Shown: one piece after another, positions 53,088-62,312 of the stretch
How positions within the stretch are numbered: position 1 is the first letter of the stretch
Layout of the letters: every line of letters starts with the position of its first letter
DNA from: an uncultured Lachnospiraceae bacterium
Lineage (GTDB): Bacteria > Bacillota > Clostridia > Lachnospirales > Lachnospiraceae
Direction of reading: 5' to 3'
DNA: 64,000 nucleotides
NCBI GenBank assembly: GCA_949076555.1
Contig: CARUOB010000002.1
Coordinates: 1 to 64,000, forward strand
Notes under the pieces: generated by a model
The model's input: only the letters and a program-made list of their open reading frames with translations
Told to the model about the DNA's origin: nothing
Database searches by the model: none
Translations under genes and position numbers: made by a program

Positions 53088-55007
53088 ATGGAAACATATA
53101 TGACATACAGGATGAGGCGGCGGGGGATACTGTGTTTTCTTCTTATTTCCCTGATTGCAGTCGTGGTGTTGATGGAAAAAAGCGAACATATCCGTATTCG
53201 GAAAAACGGCGATTATATGAAGAATTTCCGTTTTGTGCTGGGCAATTCCGCATCGGAGCAGGAAATATTCTGTTTTGCGGATGAGGAGAAGAAAGTAAAT
53301 TATTTGTTTCTCCCTTCCTACGCGAGACTTAAGGATGTGCGGATTTCTTTTGCCGGGGCCAGAAATGTGGTCTTTGCGGGAGCGAAAGGGGAAGTTTCGC
53401 TTGTAAACGGCGAGGACATCGGGGCACTTGCGTACGACGAAAAATATGATGTATATTTTTGCGGAAAAAACGGCGAAAAACTGGAAAAACAGGAAGTGAT
53501 CATCATGCATTCGGCCGGTCTTCCGGCTGTTTTTCTGGAGACGGAAAGCGGTTCCATGGAAATGCTTAATGCGGATAAAAGCTACGCGGAAAAGGGCCGG
53601 ATTGTTTTGTTTGATGCAGACGGCGCCGTGGTGTGTGCGGACAAACTGAACCGCATTTCGGGGAGGGGAAATTCCACTTGGGCTTACCCGAAGAAATCAT
53701 ACGGTATCCGGCTGAAAAACAGGGCCGATCTCTTTGAAATGGGAAGCGCAGACAACTGGATTCTTCTGAGCAATGTGGAAGACCGTTCTTATATCAGAAA
53801 CAAGATTACCTATGACATGAGCGTGGCGGCAGGGATGACGGGATCGCCGCAGTCGCAGTATATTGATCTCTATATAAATCACAGATACCATGGCATGTAT
53901 CAGCTTTGTGAGAAGGTGGAGATTGATCCCGAGAGGGTGCCGATCAGAGATCTGGAGGCGGAAAACAAAAATTTAAACAAAGATATTGAGAACTGCGGGC
54001 GTTTCGTAACCGAGACAAAGAAAGGGGCGGCGCTTTACGCCGAGCCGCGCGATCTGACAGGGGGATACCTTTTAGAGAGGGATGTGGTGGAAAAATTTAA
54101 TGGGGAGATCAGCGGATTTTATACGGAGACGCTGAAAGACCTGTATACGGTAAAAGAACCGTCATACGCCTCGGAGGCGCAGGTGGATTATATCAGTGGT
54201 CTGGTCAACGGGATGGAGCGGGCTGTCGTTTCTAAGGACGGCGTTGATCCGGAAACAGGGATGCACTACACCGATTATATTGATATACGTTCCTTTGCGC
54301 AGAAATATATTGTGGAAGAATTGTGTAAGAATAACGGCGCGGGTGCGACCAGTTCGTTTTTCTATAAACCCGACGATTCGGTCAGCGACAAGCTGTTTGC
54401 CGGGCCTGTGTGGGATTATGATAAGGCGTATGCCAATCTGACGGGTATTAACGAATCGGCCAGAGACTTATGCTATCTGATGCAGCGGGGCACAGATCCG
54501 ACGACGCTTTTTTGGCATTTGAACAGGCATGCCGATTTCCGGCAGGCGGTGTCAGCCTGTTACCGGGAGTTTTTTGCCGACTATATGCTGGCCATCAAGG
54601 ATGAAAAAATTGACGAATATATATCGGAGATTGACAAAGCCAAGGATATGGATCTGGTCAGATGGAAGGAAATTTACGGGGAATCGGTGGATTATGAGGG
54701 CGAGGTACAGCGGATTCGGGATTTCCTGTCGGAGCGGAAGCCGTTTTTGGATGAAGTGTGGGCAGGAGAAAAAGAAGTGTGTACGGTGCAGTTTCTCACG
54801 GAAGAGGGAATCACATGCAACTACGTGAGTGTGGCAAAGGGAGCGTGTATGGAGAGAATGCCGGGATCAGAGCCGGGCGCACAGGAAGGAAACCGGGTGT
54901 TTGACGGCTGGTATACGCAGGACGGAACGCTCATTGACAGGGAGACGCCGGTCGAGGAGGATATCACTGTGTATGCCAAATACCATGAAGTATCCGGGAC
55001 GGGTTGA
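53088..55007 (+). CDS. CotH-family secreted kinase-like protein with InlB-type repeat (copy 2)
   Basis: 639 residues, N-terminal anchor (GILCFLLISLIAVVVLM), then a CotH domain with ISGRGNSTW (R193 onward), KKSYGIRLK, DLYINHRYHGMYQLCEKVE and GPVWDYDKAYAN (W442-D445). A C-terminal repeat-like region (CTVQFLTEEG to FDGWYTQDG) parallels the copy at 39918. All motifs of the active CotH family appear present. It follows the DPM1/DUF2304 pair by 13 bases. It could phosphorylate the surface protein or polymer modified by the neighbouring enzymes. Confidence 0.78.
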   Translation: METYMTYRMRRRGILCFLLISLIAVVVLMEKSEHIRIRKNGDYMKNFRFVLGNSASEQEIFCFADEEKKVNYLFLPSYARLKDVRISFAGARNVVFAGAKGEVSLVNGEDIGALAYDEKYDVYFCGKNGEKLEKQEVIIMHSAGLPAVFLETESGSMEMLNADKSYAEKGRIVLFDADGAVVCADKLNRISGRGNSTWAYPKKSYGIRLKNRADLFEMGSADNWILLSNVEDRSYIRNKITYDMSVAAGMTGSPQSQYIDLYINHRYHGMYQLCEKVEIDPERVPIRDLEAENKNLNKDIENCGRFVTETKKGAALYAEPRDLTGGYLLERDVVEKFNGEISGFYTETLKDLYTVKEPSYASEAQVDYISGLVNGMERAVVSKDGVDPETGMHYTDYIDIRSFAQKYIVEELCKNNGAGATSSFFYKPDDSVSDKLFAGPVWDYDKAYANLTGINESARDLCYLMQRGTDPTTLFWHLNRHADFRQAVSACYREFFADYMLAIKDEKIDEYISEIDKAKDMDLVRWKEIYGESVDYEGEVQRIRDFLSERKPFLDEVWAGEKEVCTVQFLTEEGITCNYVSVAKGACMERMPGSEPGAQEGNRVFDGWYTQDGTLIDRETPVEEDITVYAKYHEVSGTG

Positions 55008-55029
55008 AAAGGGGAAGAAAGGATTGGCA

Positions 55030-56169
55030 ATGCTTGATATTGCGGTTGATTTGTTGTGGCTTCGCCCCAAAAAGGTAGGGGGCACCGAATTTTATATCAG
55101 AAATTTGCTGGACGGTTTCCTGCGGCTTGAGGAGCCTTTTCACCTTTCTTTGATGGTGTCGAGAGACAACAAGGAGACCTTCCGGCATTATACCCAGGAT
55201 AAGCGGATTTCCCTTTTAGAGACGGAGGTGGTTTCCGCCAATATCGCGGGGAGGATTTTGTGGAACTTTTTCTGCCAGAACCGTTTCCTCAGAAAAAGAG
55301 GGATTCGGAAATGCTTTATTCCGGTATACTGCCGTCCACTGTTTAACGGCGGCGTTACCTATGTCAATGTGATCCACGACTTGCAGGCGGCGCATTATCC
55401 GGGGTATCACCCGTTTCATGAAATTGCCTATTCCAGACTTTGCTGGTGGCTGGACGCTCATTTTTCCAAACATCTTGTGGCCATATCCGACTGGGTGAGA
55501 GACGATGTCAGGGAAAAATATCATGTAAAGGGCGAAAAGATCACAACCATCTACAATCCGATTACGGTGGATCAAGAAGAGGTCGCTTCCTTTGAGCGGC
55601 TTGCGGAAAAATATCATGTGACAAAGAAGGGGTTTTATTATACTGTGGCACAGTTGATTCCGCACAAGAACCTGGATACGCTGATTGCGGTGATGGAACG
55701 GATTAAGGAGACAGGGGCAGAACTTCCATGTAAGCTCCTGATTTCCGGGGTGAACGGGGAGAGCAGGGAGAAACTGGAAAAACAGATCCGGGAGAGAGGG
55801 CTGGAGCGGGAAGTGACGCTCACGGGTTTCGTGGAAAACGCGGAGAGGAACGCGCTGTACCGCCATTGTCTGGCATTTCTTTTTCCGAGTGTGTTTGAGG
55901 GGTTTGGCATGCCGCCGATTGAAGCTATGCTTTTCGGGACGGTGGTGATTGCCACGGACAGGACGTGCATTCCGGAAGTGACGCAGAAAAAGGCGAACTA
56001 TGTGAAGGACCCCTATGATGTGGAGGAGTGGATCAGGGTGATGAAAAACCCGGCGGACCGGATAGCGGAGATGGACTTTAGCCAATATGACCAGATGAAG
56101 CTGAGCCGGAAATACTATGAACTGCTTGTGGGGCAGCTTGGACAGGCAGAGGCGGACGCGATACCTTAG
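55030..56169 (+). CDS. GT4-family glycosyltransferase (mannosyltransferase-like)
   Basis: ATG 55030 is used because the longer frame from 54829 lies entirely within the CotH gene; GAAAGG precedes it. WLRPKKVGGTEFYIRNLLDGF is the acceptor loop, VNVIHDLQAAHYPGYHP and VAISDWVRDDV follow, and FLFPSVFEGFGMPPIEAMLFGTVVIATD holds the EGFGMPPIE donor motif. Similar to the MtfB/WbdB-type mannosyl or rhamnosyl group. 379 residues. Confidence 0.86.
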   Translation: MLDIAVDLLWLRPKKVGGTEFYIRNLLDGFLRLEEPFHLSLMVSRDNKETFRHYTQDKRISLLETEVVSANIAGRILWNFFCQNRFLRKRGIRKCFIPVYCRPLFNGGVTYVNVIHDLQAAHYPGYHPFHEIAYSRLCWWLDAHFSKHLVAISDWVRDDVREKYHVKGEKITTIYNPITVDQEEVASFERLAEKYHVTKKGFYYTVAQLIPHKNLDTLIAVMERIKETGAELPCKLLISGVNGESREKLEKQIRERGLEREVTLTGFVENAERNALYRHCLAFLFPSVFEGFGMPPIEAMLFGTVVIATDRTCIPEVTQKKANYVKDPYDVEEWIRVMKNPADRIAEMDFSQYDQMKLSRKYYELLVGQLGQAEADAIP

Positions 56170-56195
56170 AAAAGAAGAACGGGAACGGTGCGGCT

Positions 56196-57104
56196 ATGAA
56201 ACTGGCGGTTATTTTAGTGAACTATAACGGTGAAAAATATAATGCGGCGTGTATCGAATCTATATTGGCAAACAGAGGTGTGGATGAGCTGAGGATTATC
56301 GTGGTGGATAACGCTTCGCAGGATGATTCCATGCGCCTGCTGGAGGAAAGATACGCGGGGGATGAGCGGCTGGAGCTTCTGCGGCTTGATGAAAACTATG
56401 GCTTTTCCGGCGCGAACAACGTGGGAATCCGGCGTGCCGGGGAGTGGGGTGCGAATGCGGTTCTTCTTCTGAACAACGATACGGAGACTGCGCCTGATAT
56501 GCTGTCCCGGCTTCTGGAATGCGCGAAAAGACATCCGGACAGTGTGATTGCGCCGAAAATTTATTACAGTGACGACAGAGAGCGTCTCTGGTCTGCCGGA
56601 GGGCGTTTTTCGAAGGTCATAAAAAAGGCGAGGCATACGGGCTTAAATGAGACGGACGGGGGGCAGCATGACCGGGAAAAGGAGATCGGGTTTGCCACGG
56701 GATGCTGTCTGTGGATTCCGATGGAAGTGATCAGGAAAGCGGGGACGCTGGACGAGCGCTTTTTTCTTTATTATGAAGATACAGAGTATAGTCTGCGCCT
56801 GAACAAGCTGGGCATTTCCATTTATTATTGCCCCCGCGCGGTGCTGTACCATAAGGTGGGCGCAAGCTCGAAAGGCGCTGACAGCCCGCTGTGTGCCTAT
56901 TATATTGCGCGCAACTGGCTTTTGTGCGACAGAATACATCTGGGATGGCGGTATCCGCTGTTTCTTTTGTATTTTGCGGCAAACAGGGCGGTCTGCTGCC
57001 TGTTGTGGCTGGGGCGCGGAAAAACAGAACTAGTCCGGGCAACATGCAGAGGGGTTTGGGATCATTGCAGGAGGAAGTATGGCAGGACGGCGTATTACGG
57101 CTGA
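56196..57104 (+). CDS. GT2-family rhamnosyltransferase-like enzyme (WbbL type)
   Basis: VILVNYNGEKYNAACIESI, VVDNASQDDSM, YGFSGANNVGIR, LLLNNDTETAPDML (the NNDT form of the DxD) and FATGCCLWIPMEVI with FFLYYEDTEYSLRL define the WbbL/RfbN rhamnosyltransferase branch. 302 residues. The donor is probably dTDP-rhamnose, but no rml genes are in the window. A Trp/Arg-rich C-terminus may bind the membrane. Confidence 0.86.
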   Translation: MKLAVILVNYNGEKYNAACIESILANRGVDELRIIVVDNASQDDSMRLLEERYAGDERLELLRLDENYGFSGANNVGIRRAGEWGANAVLLLNNDTETAPDMLSRLLECAKRHPDSVIAPKIYYSDDRERLWSAGGRFSKVIKKARHTGLNETDGGQHDREKEIGFATGCCLWIPMEVIRKAGTLDERFFLYYEDTEYSLRLNKLGISIYYCPRAVLYHKVGASSKGADSPLCAYYIARNWLLCDRIHLGWRYPLFLLYFAANRAVCCLLWLGRGKTELVRATCRGVWDHCRRKYGRTAYYG

Positions 57105-57167
57105 ACCGTTACGGTGAACGATTGGAACCGTGCGTTGCATTTGCATTGAAAAAGGGAGTATGCTATT

Positions 57168-58277
57168 ATGAAAAAAGGTTATTATATCCATTTTCAGGGA
57201 CGGCAGTCCATTGGAGTCAGCAAAAAGATTGATATGCAGATGGAGGAGCTTCGCAAGTTTTTCGACGTGCAGGAGATGGAAGTGGAGACAGTTGCCAGAT
57301 CACTGCCAAACCGGGTGCTTGGCTTATTTCCGACAGCCTCGATCGCGAGGGACTATAGGGCAGCGCTGGAGAAAATGGACGATCCCGATTTCCTGTACGT
57401 CAGGAGAACGGTGGCGGACAGGGCCTACCTTGGGTTCTGGAAGCGCGTGAAGGAGCGGTATCCGAACTGTAAAATTATCATTGAATTGTTCACTTATCCG
57501 TATGATAAGGATGATTTCGGGAAATGGAACGCATGGCCTTTTTATATCAAGGAACTGCTGTATCGTCCCAAATTGAAAAACTATGTAGACCGGTTTGCGA
57601 CTTACACGGAGGATCAGGAAATATTCGGGATTCCGACACTCCAGTCGGCAAACGGAATCCATGTGGAACGTGTCCCTCAAGTTGCAGGAGAATTTGCGGA
57701 CGGACAGATCAATATCATCGGCGTGGCGTACATGCAGCGCCATCACGGATATGAGCGTATTATCAAAGGTCTGCACGAATACTATACAAATCAGAAGAAC
57801 CCGGAATATAAGGTTGTGCTGCGGCTTGTAGGTGACGGGCCGGAGAAACCGCTCTATCAGGAGCTGGTAAGCAAATATCATTTGGAGGCGTATGTACATT
57901 TTTACCCGACCATGTCCGGGGAGGAACTGGACAGGCTGTATGATACATGCGATATGGCGCTGGTATCCTTCGGTATGTATAAAGCCGGTTTTTATGGAAA
58001 AATGTGTGCGCTGAAATCAAGGGAATGTCTCGCCAAGGGAATGCCGTTGATTACAGGCTGCGAGATTGATGTTCTTCCTGAGGATTATCCCTATGCCAAG
58101 GTATTTTCGAATGACAGCAGTGTAGTAGACATAGGAGAGATCACCGCGCTGTACAAGCGGATCAGGAGCTCTGTGGGAAGCAAGAAAGAACTGGCTGATA
58201 AGATCAGGGCGTTTGCGAGGGAGCATGTCAGCATGGAGGCGGTTATGCGGAACGTAGTTATGTATATAGAGTCCTGA
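57168..58277 (+). CDS. GT-B glycosyltransferase, family uncertain (GT1/GT4-like)
   Basis: 369 residues. The first domain starts KKGYYIHFQGRQSIGVSKKI and the second has INIIGVAYMQRHHGYERII, VLRLVGDGPEKPLYQEL and MALVSFGMYKAGFYGKMCALKSRECLAKGMPLI, which occupies the donor-motif position without the usual E-x7-E. It is thus a divergent GT-B enzyme. AGGGAG lies about 10 nt before ATG. It precedes the 2-epimerase gene. Confidence 0.72.
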   Translation: MKKGYYIHFQGRQSIGVSKKIDMQMEELRKFFDVQEMEVETVARSLPNRVLGLFPTASIARDYRAALEKMDDPDFLYVRRTVADRAYLGFWKRVKERYPNCKIIIELFTYPYDKDDFGKWNAWPFYIKELLYRPKLKNYVDRFATYTEDQEIFGIPTLQSANGIHVERVPQVAGEFADGQINIIGVAYMQRHHGYERIIKGLHEYYTNQKNPEYKVVLRLVGDGPEKPLYQELVSKYHLEAYVHFYPTMSGEELDRLYDTCDMALVSFGMYKAGFYGKMCALKSRECLAKGMPLITGCEIDVLPEDYPYAKVFSNDSSVVDIGEITALYKRIRSSVGSKKELADKIRAFAREHVSMEAVMRNVVMYIES

Positions 58278-58311
58278 ACAGGACAGCAAAAAGATGGGAA
58301 AGGCAGAGAAA

Positions 58312-59382
58312 ATGATTACACATATTGTAGGAAACAGGCCGCAGTTTATCAAGCTGGCGCCGCTGTACCACGAGTTGGCGAAAGCGGGGTGCGGGCAGAG
58401 CATTATTCACAGCGGGCAGCACTATGATGAAAATATGTCGGATGTGTTTTTTGAGGAGTTAGGCATACCGGCGCCGGATGTGAATCTGTGTGCGGGGGGC
58501 GGAAGCCACGCGCAGATGACGGCCAGGATTATGGTCAGCCTTGAGGAGAGGCTGATAGCCCATAAGCCGGAACTGGTGGTTCTCTACGGGGACACAAATA
58601 CGACGCTTGCGGGCGCGGTAGTTGCGGCTAAGCTCTGTATTCCCATTGCCCATGTGGAGGCGGGGCCGAGAGTTCATAAGAGGGAAAACCCGGAGGAACG
58701 CAACAGGATTGTCACTGACCATTTGTCGGATATCCTGTTTTGTCCGGATGCCATATCGCTGCAAAATCTGGAACGGGAAGGTCTGGGACAGGCGGCCTAT
58801 ATGACAGGTGATATCATGTATGATACCTATCTGACGATCGCTGACAGTGTACAGGAATCCTCTCCTGCGGAAGAAGTTGTTGTAATGACGTGGCACAGGC
58901 AGGAAAATACATGCAGCAGAGCACGGATGGAGAGCATTTTGGATTTGGTGGAACGATTGGGTGACCGGGTGATCTGCCCCCTGCACCCGCGTACCAGAAA
59001 ATGTCTTGCAGAATATGGGCTGTTAGAGCGGGCAGAGGGGATTCCCAATTTCGAGATAACGGAGCCTGTAGGATATACGCAGATGGTAAGGCTTATGAAC
59101 AGGGCAAGATTGATTTTGACGGACTCAGGCGGGCTTTCCAAAGAATCCTCATTTGCCGGGGCGAAATGTCTCTTCATGCTGGAAATGGATATGTGGGAAG
59201 ATCTGGTGAAGGATAAGTGGATGCACAAGTTCGATCCGGAGCGGGAAGAGAGCGTGGTGGAGGCGCTTCAGTTTGCCAGAGCGGCCAAGCGTGTGCCGCC
59301 TGCGGACAGGCCCAGACATTACGGGGATGGCCATGCTGCGGCTAAAATGGTGGAAAAGCTGAGAGAAAGAGGGTTGATTTGA
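58312..59382 (+). CDS. UDP-N-acetylhexosamine 2-epimerase (WecB family)
   Basis: ATG 58312 has GGGAAAGG 8 nt upstream and gives the usual family start VGNRPQFIKLAPL; ATG 58294 is less likely. VVLYGDTNTTLAGAVVA, HVEAGPR and PEERNRIVTDHLSD match the non-hydrolysing epimerase, with DSGGLSKESSFAG for UDP binding. It has HVEAGPRVHKR where the family mostly has HVEAGLRS. It inverts C2 of UDP-GlcNAc or of a di-N-acetyl uronic acid form. The aminotransferase that follows suggests a modified amino sugar such as a 2,3-diamino sugar. Confidence 0.86.
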   Translation: MITHIVGNRPQFIKLAPLYHELAKAGCGQSIIHSGQHYDENMSDVFFEELGIPAPDVNLCAGGGSHAQMTARIMVSLEERLIAHKPELVVLYGDTNTTLAGAVVAAKLCIPIAHVEAGPRVHKRENPEERNRIVTDHLSDILFCPDAISLQNLEREGLGQAAYMTGDIMYDTYLTIADSVQESSPAEEVVVMTWHRQENTCSRARMESILDLVERLGDRVICPLHPRTRKCLAEYGLLERAEGIPNFEITEPVGYTQMVRLMNRARLILTDSGGLSKESSFAGAKCLFMLEMDMWEDLVKDKWMHKFDPEREESVVEALQFARAAKRVPPADRPRHYGDGHAAAKMVEKLRERGLI

Positions 59383-59384
59383 TT

Positions 59385-60512
59385 ATGGAATTTCGTGATT
59401 TGAAAAGACAATATCAGCTTCACAGGAAAGAAATAGACAGTGCGATGCAGGAAGTGATCGATTCGTCGCATTTTATTCTTGGTTCGCAGGTGAAACAACT
59501 GGAGCAGGAATTGGCCGAATATGCGGGAGTGAAGTACTGTATTGCGTGTGCCAATGGAACAGATGCGCTGCAGCTTGCTTTGATGGCATGGGAGATAGGA
59601 AAGGGCGATGCGGTGTTTGTGCCGGATTTCACTTTCTTCTCCAGCGGGGAAGTGGTTCCGATGACAGGGGCAACACCCGTTTTTGTAGACGTTGATCAGG
59701 ATACTTATAATATCAGTACGGACAGTCTGCGAAACGCCATTGCATATGTGATTCAAAACACCGATTTAAGGCCGAGGGCAGTTGTGGCGGTGGACTTGTT
59801 CGGGCGTCTGGCAGACTATGAAGAGATCCGGCAGATTGCGGTGCAGTATGATCTTCTGGTTTTGGAGGACGCCGCGCAGGGATTTGGCGCTATGGCAGGC
59901 AGCAGGAAGGCCTGCAGTTTTGGAGATATCAGCACCACGTCCTTTTTCCCGTCCAAACCGTTAGGATGCTATGGAGACGGAGGAGCGGTCTTTACGGATA
60001 ACGACGCGTGGGCGGATCGGCTGCTCTCCCTTCGCGTACATGGAAAAGGGAGCGACAAATATGACAATGTACGTGTCGGGATGAACTCCAGACTGGATAC
60101 CATACAGGCGGCGGTACTGCTTCAGAAACTACGGTTTTTGGAGGAGGAACTGGAGGAATGCGGCCGTATTGCGGCAAGGTACAGCGAACGTCTGCGCGAT
60201 CTTGTGAAAATACCGGCAGGGCTTGGCAGCATGCGGTCAGCCTGGGCACAGTATACGATTTGCCTGAAGGATAAAGAGGAACGGGAACGCGTAATGGAAC
60301 AGATGAAGGCGGACGGTATACCGAGTGCGGTATATTACAGAAAACCGATGCACAGGCAGGGGGCTTTCGAAGAGAATCTGATTCAGGCAGTATCCTGTGA
60401 AAATACGGAGTATATCTGTGACCGGTGTCTTTCTCTCCCATTTCATCCTTATATGCAGGAAACGGAGATTGAGGCGGTGTGTGACAGTGTGAAACGAGCG
60501 ATTTTACAGTGA
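59385..60512 (+). CDS. DegT/DnrJ/EryC1-family sugar aminotransferase (WbpE/VioA-like)
   Basis: 376 residues. MEFRDLKRQYQ and ANGTDALQLALMA open the PLP-enzyme fold, LEDAAQGFGA carries the Asp-x-x-Gln contacts and SFFPSKPLGCYGDGG holds the PLP lysine K191. The FFPSKPLGCYGDGGA block is characteristic of 3-amino-sugar enzymes (WbpE/WlbC) and the broader VioA group. It would put an amino group on a keto-sugar nucleotide with glutamate as donor. A TTG at 59379 with GAGGG 5 nt upstream is an alternative start. It begins 2 nt after the epimerase stop. Confidence 0.86.
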   Translation: MEFRDLKRQYQLHRKEIDSAMQEVIDSSHFILGSQVKQLEQELAEYAGVKYCIACANGTDALQLALMAWEIGKGDAVFVPDFTFFSSGEVVPMTGATPVFVDVDQDTYNISTDSLRNAIAYVIQNTDLRPRAVVAVDLFGRLADYEEIRQIAVQYDLLVLEDAAQGFGAMAGSRKACSFGDISTTSFFPSKPLGCYGDGGAVFTDNDAWADRLLSLRVHGKGSDKYDNVRVGMNSRLDTIQAAVLLQKLRFLEEELEECGRIAARYSERLRDLVKIPAGLGSMRSAWAQYTICLKDKEERERVMEQMKADGIPSAVYYRKPMHRQGAFEENLIQAVSCENTEYICDRCLSLPFHPYMQETEIEAVCDSVKRAILQ

Positions 60513-60566
60513 GTTGTCTGTGGACGGCGGCGTGCTTAAGAACAGCGGAAGGTAGAGGGCGGGGGC

Positions 60567-62267
60567 ATGGACGAGAAGATGGAACTGCACGGCTGGCTTG
60601 CCGCCAGCCGGAATATGAAAATCACCTGTCTGGGTGAATATATGGATTTGGGCGTCTGTGTACAGTACCGCAATCTGCTGGACAAATTTCCGCAGGATCA
60701 GATTTTTTTATCAACTTCCGGTCAGATTTGTCTGATGGACGGCTATGTGTACAATAAGGAGGAATTTCTCTGTCCGGAAGGGTTCGGGCAGTGGCCGGAT
60801 TCCTTTGTGGTTTCTCTGCAGAAAGACCGTGCAGATCATTTTGGCAGGCTGAGAGGGGCTTTCTGCGGCTATTTCTATGACAGGGAAACGGATCAGATAA
60901 CGGTTTATACGGATCAGGTTTCCAATAAGGCGCTATACTATTATGTGAATGGGAACAGCTGGATCGTTTCCAATTGTGTGTACTATATGGTACAGGTGTT
61001 GCGGGCTAACCATATCACATATCATTGGAACCGGAAAGCGGCGCAGTACATGCTGACTTACGGATATATGCTGGATGACAGTACCTATGTGGAGGAGATA
61101 CACAGACTGCTTCCCGGCTGCTTTGCGGTGATAGGCGATGGCCGCGCGGCAGTGGAGAGATACTATTTTATCCGCAGTCAGGAGGAGGCTCTGTCTGAGG
61201 AGGCGGCTGTCGAAAAGGTTGATCTGGCGTTTCGGGAGGCAGTCAGACGGGAGTATGAAAAAGACAGAGAGTACGGCTATCAACATCTGACAGACTTAAG
61301 CGGCGGGCTGGACAGCCGTATGGTGTCCTGGGTTGCCCATGATATGGGCTACACGGATCAGTTGAATGTGGCATACAGCCGTTCGGGATACTGGGACGAC
61401 AGGATTTCCAGACAGATCGCATGTGATCTTAGGCATGAATATCTGTTTAAATCGCTGGACGATGCCAGATGGCTGTATGATGTGGAACGGGTCGTGAGGC
61501 AGAATAACGCGGCGGCCCTCTATTCCGGGATTACCGGGGGAGCGAGACTTTTAAGGACACTCAGTGCAGACAGATTCGGGATTGAACATACCGGTATGAT
61601 AGGAGACGCGATACTGGCGACATTTTATCATGACCGATCTTTTAATTACAAAAAACCACAGATGGGACTGCACAGGTATTCGGAACGATTGTCTTATCAT
61701 TTTGATGAGGAGATATTGCAGGACTATCCGTGTCAGGAAATGTTTGCAATTTATACAAGAGGAATTATGGGGGCGCAGAGTTCCTATATGATCAGACAGC
61801 ATTATGTGGAAACCGCGTCGCCGTTTATGGATGTGGACTTTATGGACGCGGTTTTCGCGATTCCCTTCGAGTACCGGGACAGGCACCGTCTCTACCTGCG
61901 CTGGATCAAAGAGAAATACCCTAAGGCTGCCGACTACGGATGGGAGAAGTGGGGCGGCGTGAAGCCGAAGGAATCCCATCTCCTATGGCGGAAGGTCAGA
62001 ACTACACAGAGATTGGCAAAGCAGACGGTGTGCAGTCTGCGCAAGGTGAAAAATACGGATTCCATGAACCCTGTGGATGCATGGTATGCGGCGGATATGG
62101 AACTGCAGCGCTATTATGCGTCGTATTACGAAAGCCATATCGGCAGTCCGGTGATTGATGAAGCACTCAGAAATGATATTTCCGTTATGTTCCATCAGGG
62201 AAATGTAACCGAGAAAAGTATGGCGCTTACCGTGCTGGCGGCGGCGCATCTGTACTTTGCGTCATAA
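60567..62267 (+). CDS. Asparagine-synthetase-like ligase lacking the glutaminase cysteine (copy 3)
   Basis: 566 residues in two domains. The N-terminal domain keeps Ntn-like blocks (GAFCGYFYDRETDQITVYTDQ, ALYYYVNGN) but starts MDEKMELHGW, without Cys2, so it cannot use glutamine. The C-terminal domain has TDLSGGLDSRM (from about S245), the pyrophosphate loop, and later FAIPFEYRDRHRLYLRWIKEKYP. Relatives without the Cys include beta-lactam synthetase and lasso-peptide cyclases, which form amides from substrate amines. It could join a sugar amine and a carboxylate, or use free ammonia. A true ligase role is inferred. Confidence 0.72.
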   Translation: MDEKMELHGWLAASRNMKITCLGEYMDLGVCVQYRNLLDKFPQDQIFLSTSGQICLMDGYVYNKEEFLCPEGFGQWPDSFVVSLQKDRADHFGRLRGAFCGYFYDRETDQITVYTDQVSNKALYYYVNGNSWIVSNCVYYMVQVLRANHITYHWNRKAAQYMLTYGYMLDDSTYVEEIHRLLPGCFAVIGDGRAAVERYYFIRSQEEALSEEAAVEKVDLAFREAVRREYEKDREYGYQHLTDLSGGLDSRMVSWVAHDMGYTDQLNVAYSRSGYWDDRISRQIACDLRHEYLFKSLDDARWLYDVERVVRQNNAAALYSGITGGARLLRTLSADRFGIEHTGMIGDAILATFYHDRSFNYKKPQMGLHRYSERLSYHFDEEILQDYPCQEMFAIYTRGIMGAQSSYMIRQHYVETASPFMDVDFMDAVFAIPFEYRDRHRLYLRWIKEKYPKAADYGWEKWGGVKPKESHLLWRKVRTTQRLAKQTVCSLRKVKNTDSMNPVDAWYAADMELQRYYASYYESHIGSPVIDEALRNDISVMFHQGNVTEKSMALTVLAAAHLYFAS

Positions 62268-62312
62268 AAATGTGTTTCTTGAATTGGAATAAGTCGGAGG
62301 ATCGGGAGCGCA

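Noticed and set aside
54829..55029. N-terminal 67-residue extension of the GT4 at 55030
   Set aside because: It lies wholly within the CotH coding sequence, has no ribosome site and no family counterpart; the GT4 domain starts at 55030.
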